A stretch of 64,000 nucleotides of DNA from Haloprofundus halobius (GTDB lineage: Archaea > Halobacteriota > Halobacteria > Halobacteriales > Haloferacaceae), in contig NZ_CP083666.1 in the NCBI RefSeq assembly GCF_020097835.1, positions 1,550,001 through 1,614,000 on the forward strand, in the 5' to 3' direction. The notes under the pieces are model-generated. The model was not told where the DNA came from, ran no database searches, and saw nothing but the letters and a program-made list of their open reading frames with translations. This document shows, one piece after another, positions 23,378 to 32,307 of this stretch. Position numbers and translations under genes: made by a program. Each line of letters begins with the position of its first letter. Positions within the stretch are counted from its first letter, which is position 1.

Positions 23378-24160
23378 TCAGGGCGTCGCGGTCAACTGTC
23401 GGTCGACGCGTCGGCAGGCGCGTCGAATCGTCTCGGCGAGCGTCGCGGCGGCGGAGAGCGCCGGATACGTGTACGGTCGCTCCTGATAGAGAAACGTCGG
23501 CAGGTCGACGGCGGGGATGCCGAGTCGCTGGCGATGGCCGCTGATTCTGCGCTGGCGCTCGGCGTGCAGATCGGTCGCCCGGCGTTCGAGCGCGGAGACG
23601 CGCCCTCTGAGTTCGCAGAGGTCGTCGAAGGACCGTTCCGGGAGCGGTGTGTCGTCGAGCGCACGGAGCGTCTCCGAGATGGAACCGACGCGGTCGAGAA
23701 CGGTCGTCAACGAGCGCACCTCCTCGTCGAGGAGTCCGAGAAACGACTCGCGGTCGGACGCCGCACCCTTCGTCGCTTCGACGACGACGCGCCGGAGTTC
23801 GGGGGTCAGCCCGTCCGCAGAGACGAGCGCGCCGCCGACGCTGGTTCCGAACTCCTCGACGATACTCCGGCCGATGGTGTCGCCGTACTCTGCCTCGTAG
23901 TGCGGGACGGCCATCACCGTCTGCCGGTACGCGTCGAGGACCCGCTTTGCTGCTTTCGGTCCGGCGTCCCCGGCGTTCGTCCCTCTGACCGCCGCCGGGA
24001 CCGCCCGACCGGTGGCCGGCTGGATGTCTCGGAGTCGCTCCGCGAACGCCCGAAACGCCTCGCGTTCGTCGACGGTTCTGCGCCGCTCCTCGCGAACCAG
24101 CCGACGAGCGTCCCGAACCGACTGCTCGGCCGAGTCGAGCGTCGGTCGCTCCGTCGTCAT
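23378..24160 (-). CDS. haloarchaeal helical protein (DUF7260-like)
   Basis: A 260-residue, Arg/Glu-rich protein, mostly helical and probably with coiled-coil stretches (ARRLVREERRRTVDEREAF near the start; LRGRVSALERRATDLHAERQ around 185-205). A Pro-rich break precedes a C-terminal helix. It resembles a haloarchaea-only family I recall as DUF7260, unverified. No membrane segment, signal or active site. It sits between the PH pair and a long non-coding stretch; role unknown. Confidence 0.68.
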   Translation of the reverse strand: MTTERPTLDSAEQSVRDARRLVREERRRTVDEREAFRAFAERLRDIQPATGRAVPAAVRGTNAGDAGPKAAKRVLDAYRQTVMAVPHYEAEYGDTIGRSIVEEFGTSVGGALVSADGLTPELRRVVVEATKGAASDRESFLGLLDEEVRSLTTVLDRVGSISETLRALDDTPLPERSFDDLCELRGRVSALERRATDLHAERQRRISGHRQRLGIPAVDLPTFLYQERPYTYPALSAAATLAETIRRACRRVDRQLTATP

Positions 24161-24553
24161 CGCTCGACGTCTCCGGTGGACGCCCCGAGCGGTGTCCGCG
24201 GTCGGAGCCGTCTTTGCCCCGTCTCGGTCGACGACCCGATTCGCAGTCCTCCGCCGAGAGAAGTAGCCCAGTCGCTCGCGCGTTCCCGTCTCATTGGTCC
24301 GTGAACAGCCGGGGACGGGAAAAAAATATCGGCCACTAGTTGGGTTGAAATAATTACTACTGTAGAGACCGATATTGTTCAGAAACCTAACACGTCAACC
24401 GGGAGGGCTTCCTGCGTTCGACCAGTACGAACCCCTCGACCGCGCGTGGAGACCGAGAGATGTCACGCCGTGGATCCGGCCAACGCCGGGATAGGTCAAA
24501 CACCTGTTTGTGCCTTGGATAGTTTCTTTTGACCTTGTTTATATGTATTCGAC
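24161..24553. other. 393-bp gene-free stretch with AT-rich core
   Basis: No gene seen. The section 24319-24390 is AT-rich. AATATCGG (24325-24332) is inverted at 24369-24376 as CCGATATT, with a 36-nt spacer containing AATAATTAC. AGTTTCTTTTGAC near 24520-24532 is a plausible promoter about 28 nt before the DUF4349 start. TTTATATG (24538-24545) is too close to the ATG for a TATA box. Also upstream of the minus-strand DUF7260-like gene. Confidence 0.55.
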
Positions 24554-25462
24554 ATGCGTGTCAGCTCACGGACGATCGCGACGCTGGCGGTCACGTTCCT
24601 GTTAGTGACGGCGGGGTGTGCGGCCAGCGACAGTAGTGGGGGCGCCGCCGGGGGCCAGAGCGGAGACTTCGCGACCAGCGGCGGAGGTGACGGCGGCGCG
24701 GCGACCGAGGCCGCCGCCGACGGCGAGACGGCGAACGCCGAGGGCGACACCCAGTTCGCCCAGCGCCGCGAGATAATCCGCACCGGCGAGTTGCGGATGC
24801 AGGTCGACGAGTTAGAGCCCGCCCGCGACAACCTGACCGCGGCCGCCGCCGCCCGCGGCGGCTACGTCAGCGACACGAGCGTCTCGAATCGCGGTGAGGG
24901 GAACGACACGTGGTCGGAGGGCCGCGTCGTCATCCGCGTCCCGCAGGAGAACTACACGTCGATGCTCGACGCCGCGAAGGCCGAAGGCGACGTGCAGTAC
25001 GAGGAGACGACGACCGAGGACGTGACGGACGAGGTCGTCGACTTGGAGGCCCGACTGGAGAACCTCCGCGCCGAACGCGACCGTCTCCGCGAACTGTACG
25101 ACCAGGCCAACGAGACCGAGGACGTGCTGGCGGTTCAGCGGGAACTCTCGGACGTCCAGTCCGAAATCGAGCGCCTCGAAGGCCGACTGCAGTCGCTCGA
25201 ACAGCGAGTCGCCTACTCGACGCTCACCGTCCACCTCGAAGAACCCCGACCCGAGGGGCTGTACGACCGCGCCGCGTGGTACGACACCGGCGTGCTGTCG
25301 GCGTTCCTCGACTCCGTCGACGGCGTCGGCGTCACGCTCCGCGCCCTCGTGGTCGGACTGGCTTACGCCGCGCCGTATCTGCTCGTCTTCGGCGTCCCCG
25401 TCGTCGGCGCGGCGGTCCTCCTCGTTCGCCGCATCCGCGGCAGTCGGCCGTTCGGCGACTGA
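24554..25462 (+). CDS. DUF4349 lipoprotein
   Basis: A 302-residue exported protein. The signal peptide ends at a lipobox (LLVTAGC, Cys22), so it is likely lipid-anchored. A Gly/Ala/Ser-rich spacer (23-60) follows. The DUF4349 domain runs from about 70 to 235: RTGELRMQVDELEPARDNL, then RVVIRVPQENYTSML, then a coiled coil (VVDLEARLENLRAERDRL to RLQSLEQRVAYSTL). A C-terminal membrane helix (about 265-292) precedes a short basic tail. Function unknown in any organism I can name. Confidence 0.88.
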   Translation: MRVSSRTIATLAVTFLLVTAGCAASDSSGGAAGGQSGDFATSGGGDGGAATEAAADGETANAEGDTQFAQRREIIRTGELRMQVDELEPARDNLTAAAAARGGYVSDTSVSNRGEGNDTWSEGRVVIRVPQENYTSMLDAAKAEGDVQYEETTTEDVTDEVVDLEARLENLRAERDRLRELYDQANETEDVLAVQRELSDVQSEIERLEGRLQSLEQRVAYSTLTVHLEEPRPEGLYDRAAWYDTGVLSAFLDSVDGVGVTLRALVVGLAYAAPYLLVFGVPVVGAAVLLVRRIRGSRPFGD

Positions 25463-25463
25463 C

Positions 25464-25511
25464 GCGCTCGCCGGCTATCGCACTCGCCGGCTATCACACT
25501 CGCCGGTTACC
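25464..25511. repeat. three 16-bp tandem units between convergent genes
   Basis: Near-identical units begin at 25464, 25480 and 25496 with the core CACTCGCCGGCTATC. They fill the gap between the DUF4349 stop and the end of the minus-strand small gene. Confidence 0.7.
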
Positions 25512-25650
25512 CCCGCCGCCGGAGGAGATACGGGACGAACGGGACGAACAGGAAGAAGACGAAACTGTCGAAGTACCACCACAGCAGCGCGCTGACGAGG
25601 AGGCTGCCGAGGATGCCGACGACCGCAGGCGCCGTTCGGGAACCGACCAT
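25507..25650 (-). CDS. small membrane protein
   Basis: A 47-residue protein starting MVGSRTAPAVVGILGS. Two hydrophobic segments with aromatic residues (ALLWWYFDSFVFFLFV) end in PYLLRRRG, so the basic tail should face the cytoplasm. The frame opens 25 codons further upstream, but CTTTTGTT (25676-25683) is 30 nt before the ATG at 25650, which I take as the start. Unknown function; similar tiny proteins recur in haloarchaea. Confidence 0.6.
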   Translation of the reverse strand: MVGSRTAPAVVGILGSLLVSALLWWYFDSFVFFLFVPFVPYLLRRRG

Positions 25651-25744
25651 AACGCGCCTCGGTAGACCTTCGACGAACAAAAGCAGACGGCCGGTGTGGC
25701 CGTGACTCGCGTGTCCGGAACTCACCGCGTGCGGCGGTACCGCG

Positions 25745-26548
25745 CTATTCGAGTTTCGGCCGAACGGACGCCGGAAGCGCCTCGACGAGTGCCTCCAGCG
25801 TCGCGCGGTCAGCGGCGGCGACGTACGTGGTTTCGGATTCGACGGACTCGACGTCGGCCTCCGCCGCCAACAGCGACCCCGCGTACTGCTCGTAGACGTC
25901 GGGGCGGAAGGCGACGAGCCCCTCGATTCGCCCGGTCGCGAGCAGCCCCCAGTCGACGCAGGGTGACCACGTCTCCAGAACCCGTTTGCAGACGCCGTTG
26001 AGCGCGGCGGCCATCTCTCTGCCCCGCTCGTGCAGGTTCGGGTCGCGGATCGCCGGCAGTCCGAGGACGAACGAGACGGTACCGTGTTCGAGCGGCAGGC
26101 GGTCGTCGCTCCCGCGCTCGGACTCGATGCGCTCCCCGTTCACCGTCGCCCCGCGGCCCCGACGCGCGAGATACAGCGACTCGGGCAGCGGTTCGTAGAT
26201 GGCCGAGACGACGGGCGCCCCGTCGTCGACGACGGCGACGGCGGAGGCGAACATCGGCAGGCCCGCCGCGAAGTTGTTCGTCCCGTCCAGCGGGTCGACG
26301 ACCCACTCGTAGCGGTTCGACCCGGAGCGCCCCGCCTCCTCGGCGTGGATGGCGTGGTCGGGGAACGACTCGCGAATCGCGGAGACGACTCGCTCCTCGG
26401 CGGCGCGGTCGGCGGCCGCCTTCACGTCGTCGGTACCGTACTCGCCGTCGACCGTGCCGTTTCGGAACTCGTCGCGGAGAAACTCGCCACCGGCGCGAAC
26501 CGCCCGTTCGGCCACCGCGGCCAACTCGTCGACGTCGACAGCTGTCAT
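25745..26548 (-). CDS. inositol monophosphatase-family phosphatase
   Basis: A 267-residue Mg2+-dependent sugar-phosphate phosphatase. The metal site is visible as Glu70/Glu71 (HAEEAG) and DPLDGTNNF (85-93), and the third motif WSPCVDWGLLATGRIEGLV is near residue 200. The N-terminal helical cap is normal. Archaeal members often act as both IMPase and fructose-1,6-bisphosphatase; sequence alone does not decide which. The frame extends 31 codons upstream, but homology begins at MTAVDVDEL, with a TATA-like TCATACC about 27 nt before. Confidence 0.88.
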   Translation of the reverse strand: MTAVDVDELAAVAERAVRAGGEFLRDEFRNGTVDGEYGTDDVKAAADRAAEERVVSAIRESFPDHAIHAEEAGRSGSNRYEWVVDPLDGTNNFAAGLPMFASAVAVVDDGAPVVSAIYEPLPESLYLARRGRGATVNGERIESERGSDDRLPLEHGTVSFVLGLPAIRDPNLHERGREMAAALNGVCKRVLETWSPCVDWGLLATGRIEGLVAFRPDVYEQYAGSLLAAEADVESVESETTYVAAADRATLEALVEALPASVRPKLE

Positions 26549-26747
26549 ACTCGGCGGTTCGAGGCCAGCGGTATGAGCGATTCGGTCGTCGAGGCGGTCG
26601 TCCGGGCGCGCGTCTGAACGGCCGAGAGGGACCAGCCACAAATATGTACAGATACATTTCTAGATATCTTTCCAGACAGATATCGGATAACTCACGGGAC
26701 GTGCCGATTGCCCAACGTATTTCGAGGGGGCAGGAGAGGTACGACCG
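26549..26747. promoter_or_regulatory. AT-rich divergent promoter region
   Basis: Serves the minus-strand IMPase and the plus-strand peptidase. The tract 26640-26690 is AT-rich with two GATATC palindromes (26663-26668 and 26679-26684) 16 bp apart. CGTATTTCG (about 26719-26727) lies 25 nt before the peptidase ATG, and an AGGAGAGG follows nearer the start. Confidence 0.4.
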
Positions 26748-28829
26748 ATGAGCGAACCCGTACCACTCGAATCCTTCTACGACTTCACCGAGATCTCGTC
26801 GGCGTTCGACGTCTCGCCGGACGGCCAGCGACTCGCCTTCGTCGCCGCCGAGTCCGACCAACGCGAGGAGAAGCGACTCACCTCGCTGTTCGTCGCCCCG
26901 ACCGACGGGAGTCGAGACCCGCACCGACTGACCCGCGTCCCCGGCGGCAGTCAACCGACGTGGGGCCCCGACGGCGAGCGACTCGCCTTCGTCGCCGCGC
27001 GCGAGGAGGACACCGAGCGCCGCGTCGGATGGCAGGAGAAGGAGGACGAGAGAGACGAAGAGACGCACGGCGACGACTCGAACGGCGACGGCGAAAACGG
27101 TAGCGACAGCGACGAACCCAAATCCCAGGTGTGGCTGTTCGACCTCGCGCTCGGCGGCGACGCCCGGCAGGTCACCGAGTTCGACGAGGGCGTCCGCGAG
27201 TTCGATTGGTCACCCGACGGCGACCGACTCGTCGTCGCCGCGCGCGACCCGACCGAGGAGGAACGGGAGTACCTCGACGACCGGCGCGACGGCGGCCCCA
27301 TCGAGACCGAACGCCTCCAGCACAAAGCCGACGGCGTCGGCTACCTCGACTCGGTGACGACGTACCTGTTCGTCGTCGATATCGAATCGGGCGACAGCGA
27401 GCGACTCGACGACGCCTACGGCGGCGGGGCGTTCGAGGCGCTCTCGGGGATGAACCCCGCGTGGGGACCGAGTGACCGGATCGCGTTCACCTCCTGCCGT
27501 CTGGAGAACCCCGACGACACGATGGTTCGGGACGTGTACACCGTCGACCCCGACGGCGGGAGTCTGGAGCAGCGGACCGACTCGGACCTCGCCGCGAACG
27601 CGCCGACGTGGTCGCCCGACGGCGACTCTCTCGCCTTCGTCGGCAGCGACCCCGAGAACTGGTACGTCCCCTCGCAGTTGTTCGTCCACGACGGCGACGA
27701 GTACGGGTCGCTGACGGCGGACTTCGACCGAACCGTCGCCCGCGGCGCGAGTCCGCAGTGGGCCGACGACGAGACGCTGTACGTGCTCGTCGGCGACGAG
27801 GGGAAGACGCGGCCGATTCGCGTCAAGACCGACGGGAGCGTCGAACGCGTCTTCGCGGCGCAGGGTGACGATCGCGCGGTGAAGGGGTTCGATGTCGGTG
27901 GCGACAGCGCCGGAGTGCTCCTCTCGCACCCGAGCGAGGGGCAGGACCTGTTCGCGGTCGGTGTCGAGGACCTCGCCGACGACGAAGGCGAACCGGAGCC
28001 GCTGACTCGCCTCTCCCGGGTGAACGACGAGTTCACCGAGGAGTACGAGATGCCGCAGGTACGCCGGGTGACCTACGAATCAGATGGATGGGACGTGGAG
28101 GGAATCGTCTACGCGCCCCCCGAGTTCGACTTCGACGAGCCTGAATCGCACCCGCTCGTCGTCGCCATCCACGGCGGCCCCATCTCCTACGACGAACCCG
28201 AGTTCCGCTTTACGCACGCGGCGTTCACCTCCCGCGGCTACGTCGTCTTCCGGCCGAACTACCGCGGCGGCTCCTCGTACGGCCGGCAGTTCGCCGAGAC
28301 GCTCCGCGGGCGCTGGGGCACCGTCGAGGTCGAGGACATCGCCGCCGGCATCGAGGCGATGGTCGACCGCGGCTACGCCGACGCCGACCGCGTCTTCGGC
28401 CACGGCTTCTCCTACGGCGGCATCGCGCAGGGCTTCCTCGTCACGCAGACGGACCTCCTGACCGCCGCCGCGCCCGAACACGGCCTCTACGACCTTCGCT
28501 CGGCGTACGGCACCGACGACAGCCACATCTGGACCGAGACGGAGTACGGCGTCCCGTGGGAGGACGGCGGGGCGCTCGACGCCTCCTCCAGCATCCTCGA
28601 CGTCGGCGACCTCTCGACACCGTTACTGGTGATGGCGGGCGAGGAGGACTGGCGCTGTCCGCCGTCGCAGTCCGAGCAACTGTACGTCAGCGCGAAGAAG
28701 CGGGGCGTCGACGCGAAGTTCGTCCTCTACCCGGACGAACACCACAACGTCGGCGACCCCGACCGCGCGATTCACCGACTGGAACAGATTCTGGCGTGGT
28801 ACGAGCGCCACGACCCGGCGTCGGAGTGA
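26748..28829 (+). CDS. S9-family prolyl oligopeptidase / acylaminoacyl peptidase
   Basis: A 693-residue serine peptidase with an N-terminal beta-propeller (about 1-420, with WD40/TolB-type repeats such as FDWSPDGDRLVVAA and PTWSPDGDSLAFVG) and a C-terminal alpha/beta-hydrolase domain. Catalytic residues: Ser555 in HGFSYGG, Asp634 in GEEDWRCP and His665 or His666 in DEHHNVGD. The propeller normally screens small peptides. No signal peptide, so cytoplasmic. An acidic insert (about 90-125) in the propeller is typical of halophile proteins. Confidence 0.92.
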   Translation: MSEPVPLESFYDFTEISSAFDVSPDGQRLAFVAAESDQREEKRLTSLFVAPTDGSRDPHRLTRVPGGSQPTWGPDGERLAFVAAREEDTERRVGWQEKEDERDEETHGDDSNGDGENGSDSDEPKSQVWLFDLALGGDARQVTEFDEGVREFDWSPDGDRLVVAARDPTEEEREYLDDRRDGGPIETERLQHKADGVGYLDSVTTYLFVVDIESGDSERLDDAYGGGAFEALSGMNPAWGPSDRIAFTSCRLENPDDTMVRDVYTVDPDGGSLEQRTDSDLAANAPTWSPDGDSLAFVGSDPENWYVPSQLFVHDGDEYGSLTADFDRTVARGASPQWADDETLYVLVGDEGKTRPIRVKTDGSVERVFAAQGDDRAVKGFDVGGDSAGVLLSHPSEGQDLFAVGVEDLADDEGEPEPLTRLSRVNDEFTEEYEMPQVRRVTYESDGWDVEGIVYAPPEFDFDEPESHPLVVAIHGGPISYDEPEFRFTHAAFTSRGYVVFRPNYRGGSSYGRQFAETLRGRWGTVEVEDIAAGIEAMVDRGYADADRVFGHGFSYGGIAQGFLVTQTDLLTAAAPEHGLYDLRSAYGTDDSHIWTETEYGVPWEDGGALDASSSILDVGDLSTPLLVMAGEEDWRCPPSQSEQLYVSAKKRGVDAKFVLYPDEHHNVGDPDRAIHRLEQILAWYERHDPASE

Positions 28830-28898
28830 ACCGCCGAGAGCGCCTCCGGAATCACCGACTCCCGACCTTCTTTCCCCCCGCCCGTCGACGTCGTTCCC

Positions 28899-30884
28899 AT
28901 GCCGACTGTCGATTCTGTAGACGTCGCCGTTCTCGGCGGCACGCCCGGCGGCATCGCCGCCGCAGTTCGCGCCGCCAGAGACGGCGTCGAGACGCTCCTG
29001 ATTAGCTACAACCGCCACCTCGGTGGGATGATGGCCGGCGGGCTGAGCTACACGGACACGCTGATACAGAAACCCCGCGCGCCCATCCTCCAGGAGTTCT
29101 TCGACGCCGTCCGCGACCACTACGCCGAGAGCTACGGCGAGGACTCCAAACAGTACGAGTTCTGCGAGGGCGGCTACATCTTCGAACCGCACGTCGCCGA
29201 GGAGCTGTTCGACCGGCTCGTCGACGACGAACCGAACCTGACGGTCCTGCGTGCGTACCGCCCGATTTCGGCAGAACGGACGGGCCGAACCGTCCAGTCG
29301 CTCCGAATCGAACCGTTCGACCCCCAAACTGGGAAACGACGCGACGGCGACGAGCGCCGCGTCGGGGCCGACGTGTTCGTCGAGGCGACGTACGAGGGCG
29401 ACCTCGCGGCGACCGTCGGCGTCCCGTATCGCGTCGGCCGTGAGTCCCGGAGCGAACACGACGAGCAGTTCGCCGGGCGGCTGTTCACGGGCATCCGCGG
29501 CGACCGCTTCTATCCGCGCGAGGCCGTCGGCAACGAGGACGACAGCGCGCCCGCCGACCGACGTGGACCGCTCGACGTTGCCCCCGAGAAACAGCAAGGC
29601 GAACTCGACCTCACCCCGCACCCTGCGGGACTCACCGAAATCTTCCCCGGCAGCACCGGCGAGGGCGACGACGCGATCCAGGCGTACAACTATCGCCTCT
29701 GTCTGAGCCGTGACCCCGAGAACCGCCGTCGACCCGAGAAACCGGCGAACTACGACCGCGAGGAGTTCCTCAGCGAACTCCCCGAAATCGAAACGTCCGG
29801 CCTCCGTTCGTACCTACTGCTCCGGTATCTCCCCAACGAGAAGGCGGATATGAACTCGGCGGACCTCCCCGGCGAGAACCACGACTACCCCGAAGCCGAC
29901 TGGGAGCGCCGGGCCGAGCAAGCGCGGAGACATCGCGAGTACGCGCTCGGCCTGCTGTACTTCCTACAGAACGACGAAGCAGTCCCGGAGGCGATTCGAG
30001 ACGACGCCCGCGAGTGGGGACTCGCGGCGGACGAGTTCGAAGACACCGACAACTTCCCGTGGCAACTGTACGTCCGCGAGGCGCGGCGCATCGAGGGACG
30101 GTACACGTTCACCGAGAACGACGCCCGCCACGCGCCCGGCCTCGACCGAACGCCGGTGCACGCCGACAGCGTCGCCGTCGCGGAGTATCCGCTCGACTCG
30201 CACGCCTGCCACGAGGAGCGGCAACTCGGCAGCCAACCCGAGGGGTTCTTCTACGCCTCGCAGGTGACGCGGCCCTCCCAGATTCCGTACCGGGCGATGC
30301 TCCCGAGAGGCGTCGACAACCTCGTCGTCCCCGTGCCGCTCTCGGCGACACACGTCGCCTACGGGACGATTCGGCTCGAACCGACGTGGCTCCACATCGG
30401 CGAGTCGGCGGGCGCCGCCGCCGCGCTGGCGGTCGAGACGGGAGACGCACCCGCAGCACTCGATTCCTCGCGCGTCCAGCGCCGACTCGCAGATTCGGGC
30501 GTCTCGCTCTCCTTCTTCAACGACATCGACGCCGAGACGGACGCGGCGTGGACGCCTGCGGTTCAGTATCTCGCCACGAAGGGGTTCTTCGCCGGCTACG
30601 ACGCCCGGCCGAGCGAATCGCTGTCGCGGCCCGTCGCCGACGCGTGGATCTCGGCCGCCGCCGAACTGCGAGAAGAGAGCGTCGTCGACGCGTCGGCGCT
30701 CGCTCGGCGACTGCCGACGAGCGACTCGGTCGACGCTGACGATTCGGTCACCGCCGACGCGTTCGCCACCGAGCTCTCGGACGCGCTGGAAGACGACGTG
30801 TCGCTTCCGGACGCCGTCGGCGGCGACGCGCCCATCTCGCGGGGCAACGCCTGTCTCGTCGTCTACCGTGCGCTCGCGGAGTAG
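28899..30884 (+). CDS. FAD-dependent oxidoreductase with SLH-like C-terminal region
   Basis: A 661-residue flavoprotein. The FAD-binding beta-alpha-beta is VAVLGGTPGGIAAAVRAARD (9-28), followed by NRHLGGMMAGGLSYTD and the second FAD motif VFVEATYEGDLAA. Near residue 500 the last FAD segment has LHIGESAGAAAALAVETG. This layout fits the FAD_oxidored (PF12831) group. Residues about 537-660 look unlike the oxidoreductase core and resemble SLH repeats: FFNDIDAETDAAWTPAVQYL, then ATKGFFAGY, then a second weaker half ending ISRGNACLVVYRAL. No signal peptide, which is odd for a surface-binding domain. Substrate unknown. Confidence 0.8.
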   Translation: MPTVDSVDVAVLGGTPGGIAAAVRAARDGVETLLISYNRHLGGMMAGGLSYTDTLIQKPRAPILQEFFDAVRDHYAESYGEDSKQYEFCEGGYIFEPHVAEELFDRLVDDEPNLTVLRAYRPISAERTGRTVQSLRIEPFDPQTGKRRDGDERRVGADVFVEATYEGDLAATVGVPYRVGRESRSEHDEQFAGRLFTGIRGDRFYPREAVGNEDDSAPADRRGPLDVAPEKQQGELDLTPHPAGLTEIFPGSTGEGDDAIQAYNYRLCLSRDPENRRRPEKPANYDREEFLSELPEIETSGLRSYLLLRYLPNEKADMNSADLPGENHDYPEADWERRAEQARRHREYALGLLYFLQNDEAVPEAIRDDAREWGLAADEFEDTDNFPWQLYVREARRIEGRYTFTENDARHAPGLDRTPVHADSVAVAEYPLDSHACHEERQLGSQPEGFFYASQVTRPSQIPYRAMLPRGVDNLVVPVPLSATHVAYGTIRLEPTWLHIGESAGAAAALAVETGDAPAALDSSRVQRRLADSGVSLSFFNDIDAETDAAWTPAVQYLATKGFFAGYDARPSESLSRPVADAWISAAAELREESVVDASALARRLPTSDSVDADDSVTADAFATELSDALEDDVSLPDAVGGDAPISRGNACLVVYRALAE

Positions 30885-30931
30885 CCGAGACGGCGCCGAG
30901 ATTTTTTGCGATAGAAACCGAAGACCGCGAT

Positions 30932-31447
30932 ATGAAACACCGAGTCGTCCAGGGAGACATCGCTGCACAGTCGGCGGACGCGCTCGTCAACGCCGCGGGG
31001 ACGAGTCTCCGCATGGGGTCGGGGGTCGCCGGGGCGCTCCGGCGCGCCGCGGGCGCCGAACTCAACGAGGAAGCGATGTCGAAAGGGCCGGTCGACCTCG
31101 GCGGGGTCGCCGTTACCGACGCGTACGACCTCGACGCCGACTACGTGATTCACGCGGCGGCGATGCCCCATTATGGAGACGGGAAAGCGACCGAACGGAG
31201 CATCCGCGACGCGACGCGGAACGCGCTCGAAGCGGCGGACGAACGCGGCTGCGAGTCGCTCGTGATTCCGGCGCTCGGTTGCGGCGTCGCGGGGTTCCCA
31301 CTCGACGAGGGCGCGCGGCTCATCGCCGAGGAGATACGAGCGTTCGAGCCACGGTCGCTTCGCGACGTTCGGTTCATCGCGTACAGCGACGAGGAGTACG
31401 AGACGGTTCGGCGCGTCGCCGACAGCGTATCGGGCGAAACGGAGTGA
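30932..31447 (+). CDS. macro-domain protein (putative ADP-ribose hydrolase)
   Basis: A 171-residue macro domain, the fold that binds ADP-ribose and often hydrolyses O-acetyl-ADP-ribose or ADP-ribosyl groups. The binding loops are GDIAAQSADALVNAAGTSL (8-26), MGSGVAGAL (28-36) and GCGVAGFPLDEG near residue 116. YVIHAAAMPHYGDG matches the central helix/loop. AGATTTTTTGC (30899-30909) sits 28 nt before the ATG. No partner domain. Which modification it reverses cannot be read. Confidence 0.9.
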   Translation: MKHRVVQGDIAAQSADALVNAAGTSLRMGSGVAGALRRAAGAELNEEAMSKGPVDLGGVAVTDAYDLDADYVIHAAAMPHYGDGKATERSIRDATRNALEAADERGCESLVIPALGCGVAGFPLDEGARLIAEEIRAFEPRSLRDVRFIAYSDEEYETVRRVADSVSGETE

Positions 31448-31509
31448 TTCGGCAGTAGACTCGTCTTACAGTACGGTTTATCTCCTCAGCGGCTCAATCA
31501 GAGTCCGTT

Positions 31510-32235
31510 ATGATTGGCGATTCGCTCACCTACCTCCGCGAGAGCGACGACGCCCTCGCGACGGTGCTCGTCGGCGGTGTCCTCCTCCTGCTCGGGTTCC
31601 TCCTGGTACCCCTGTTCACCGTCGCGGGCTACCTCGTCCGCGTACTTCGCCGGACCGCCGACGGCGACGAACGACCGCCGGCGTTCGACGACTGGGCCGA
31701 GATGACTCTCGAAGGGGTGTTCGCCTCCGTCGTCGGGTTCGTCTACTTCGTCCTCCCGTCGCTCGTCGTCGGTCTCGTGGGCGTCCTCGCCGTCGGGGCG
31801 TTCCTCGTCGTCGTCCCCGGCGAGCCGTCGCCGGCCCCGACCCTGAGTCCGCTCGTCGTCTTCGCCATCACGCTCGCCATCGTGGTCGGTTCGTTGCTCC
31901 TCTGGCTCGTCGGCCTCTACGCCGGTCCCGCGGCCGTCACCAACTACGCGACGACCGGCCGACTGGGCGCGGCGTTCTCCGGACGCTCGCTCTGGCGGGC
32001 CGTGACGACCCGTGAATACGCGACAGCGTGGCTCTCGGCGGCCCTCGTGCTCTTCGTCGCCAGCGTCCTCGGCGGACTGCTCGCGGCCACGCTCGTCGGC
32101 GGCCTCCTCACGTCGTTCGTCACGTTCTACGCGCTCGTCGCGGCGGCGTATCTCCTCGGGCGCTCGTGGAGCGACGTCCGCGCCGAGCGCCGACGGTCCG
32201 AGAGCGTCGCCTCGGACGAGCGACCCACGGTCTGA
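31510..32235 (+). CDS. DUF4013 membrane protein
   Basis: A 241-residue integral membrane protein. The DUF4013 pattern is seen at the N-terminus: a helix, the GYLVRVLRRT segment (about 40-49), then PPAFDDWAEMTLEGV. Four to five further hydrophobic segments follow, and the charged tail is Arg/Ser/Glu-rich. GTTTATC (31476-31482) lies about 30 nt upstream of the ATG. Role unknown in this family. It is followed by an OYE-family gene with a 72-bp gap and may have its own promoter. Confidence 0.82.
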   Translation: MIGDSLTYLRESDDALATVLVGGVLLLLGFLLVPLFTVAGYLVRVLRRTADGDERPPAFDDWAEMTLEGVFASVVGFVYFVLPSLVVGLVGVLAVGAFLVVVPGEPSPAPTLSPLVVFAITLAIVVGSLLLWLVGLYAGPAAVTNYATTGRLGAAFSGRSLWRAVTTREYATAWLSAALVLFVASVLGGLLAATLVGGLLTSFVTFYALVAAAYLLGRSWSDVRAERRRSESVASDERPTV

Positions 32236-32307
32236 AGCACCGTCGAGCAGACGGACAGCGCCCACCGTCGACACCAGCGTTTTGTCGCCTCCCGCGGTGG
32301 ATGAGAT

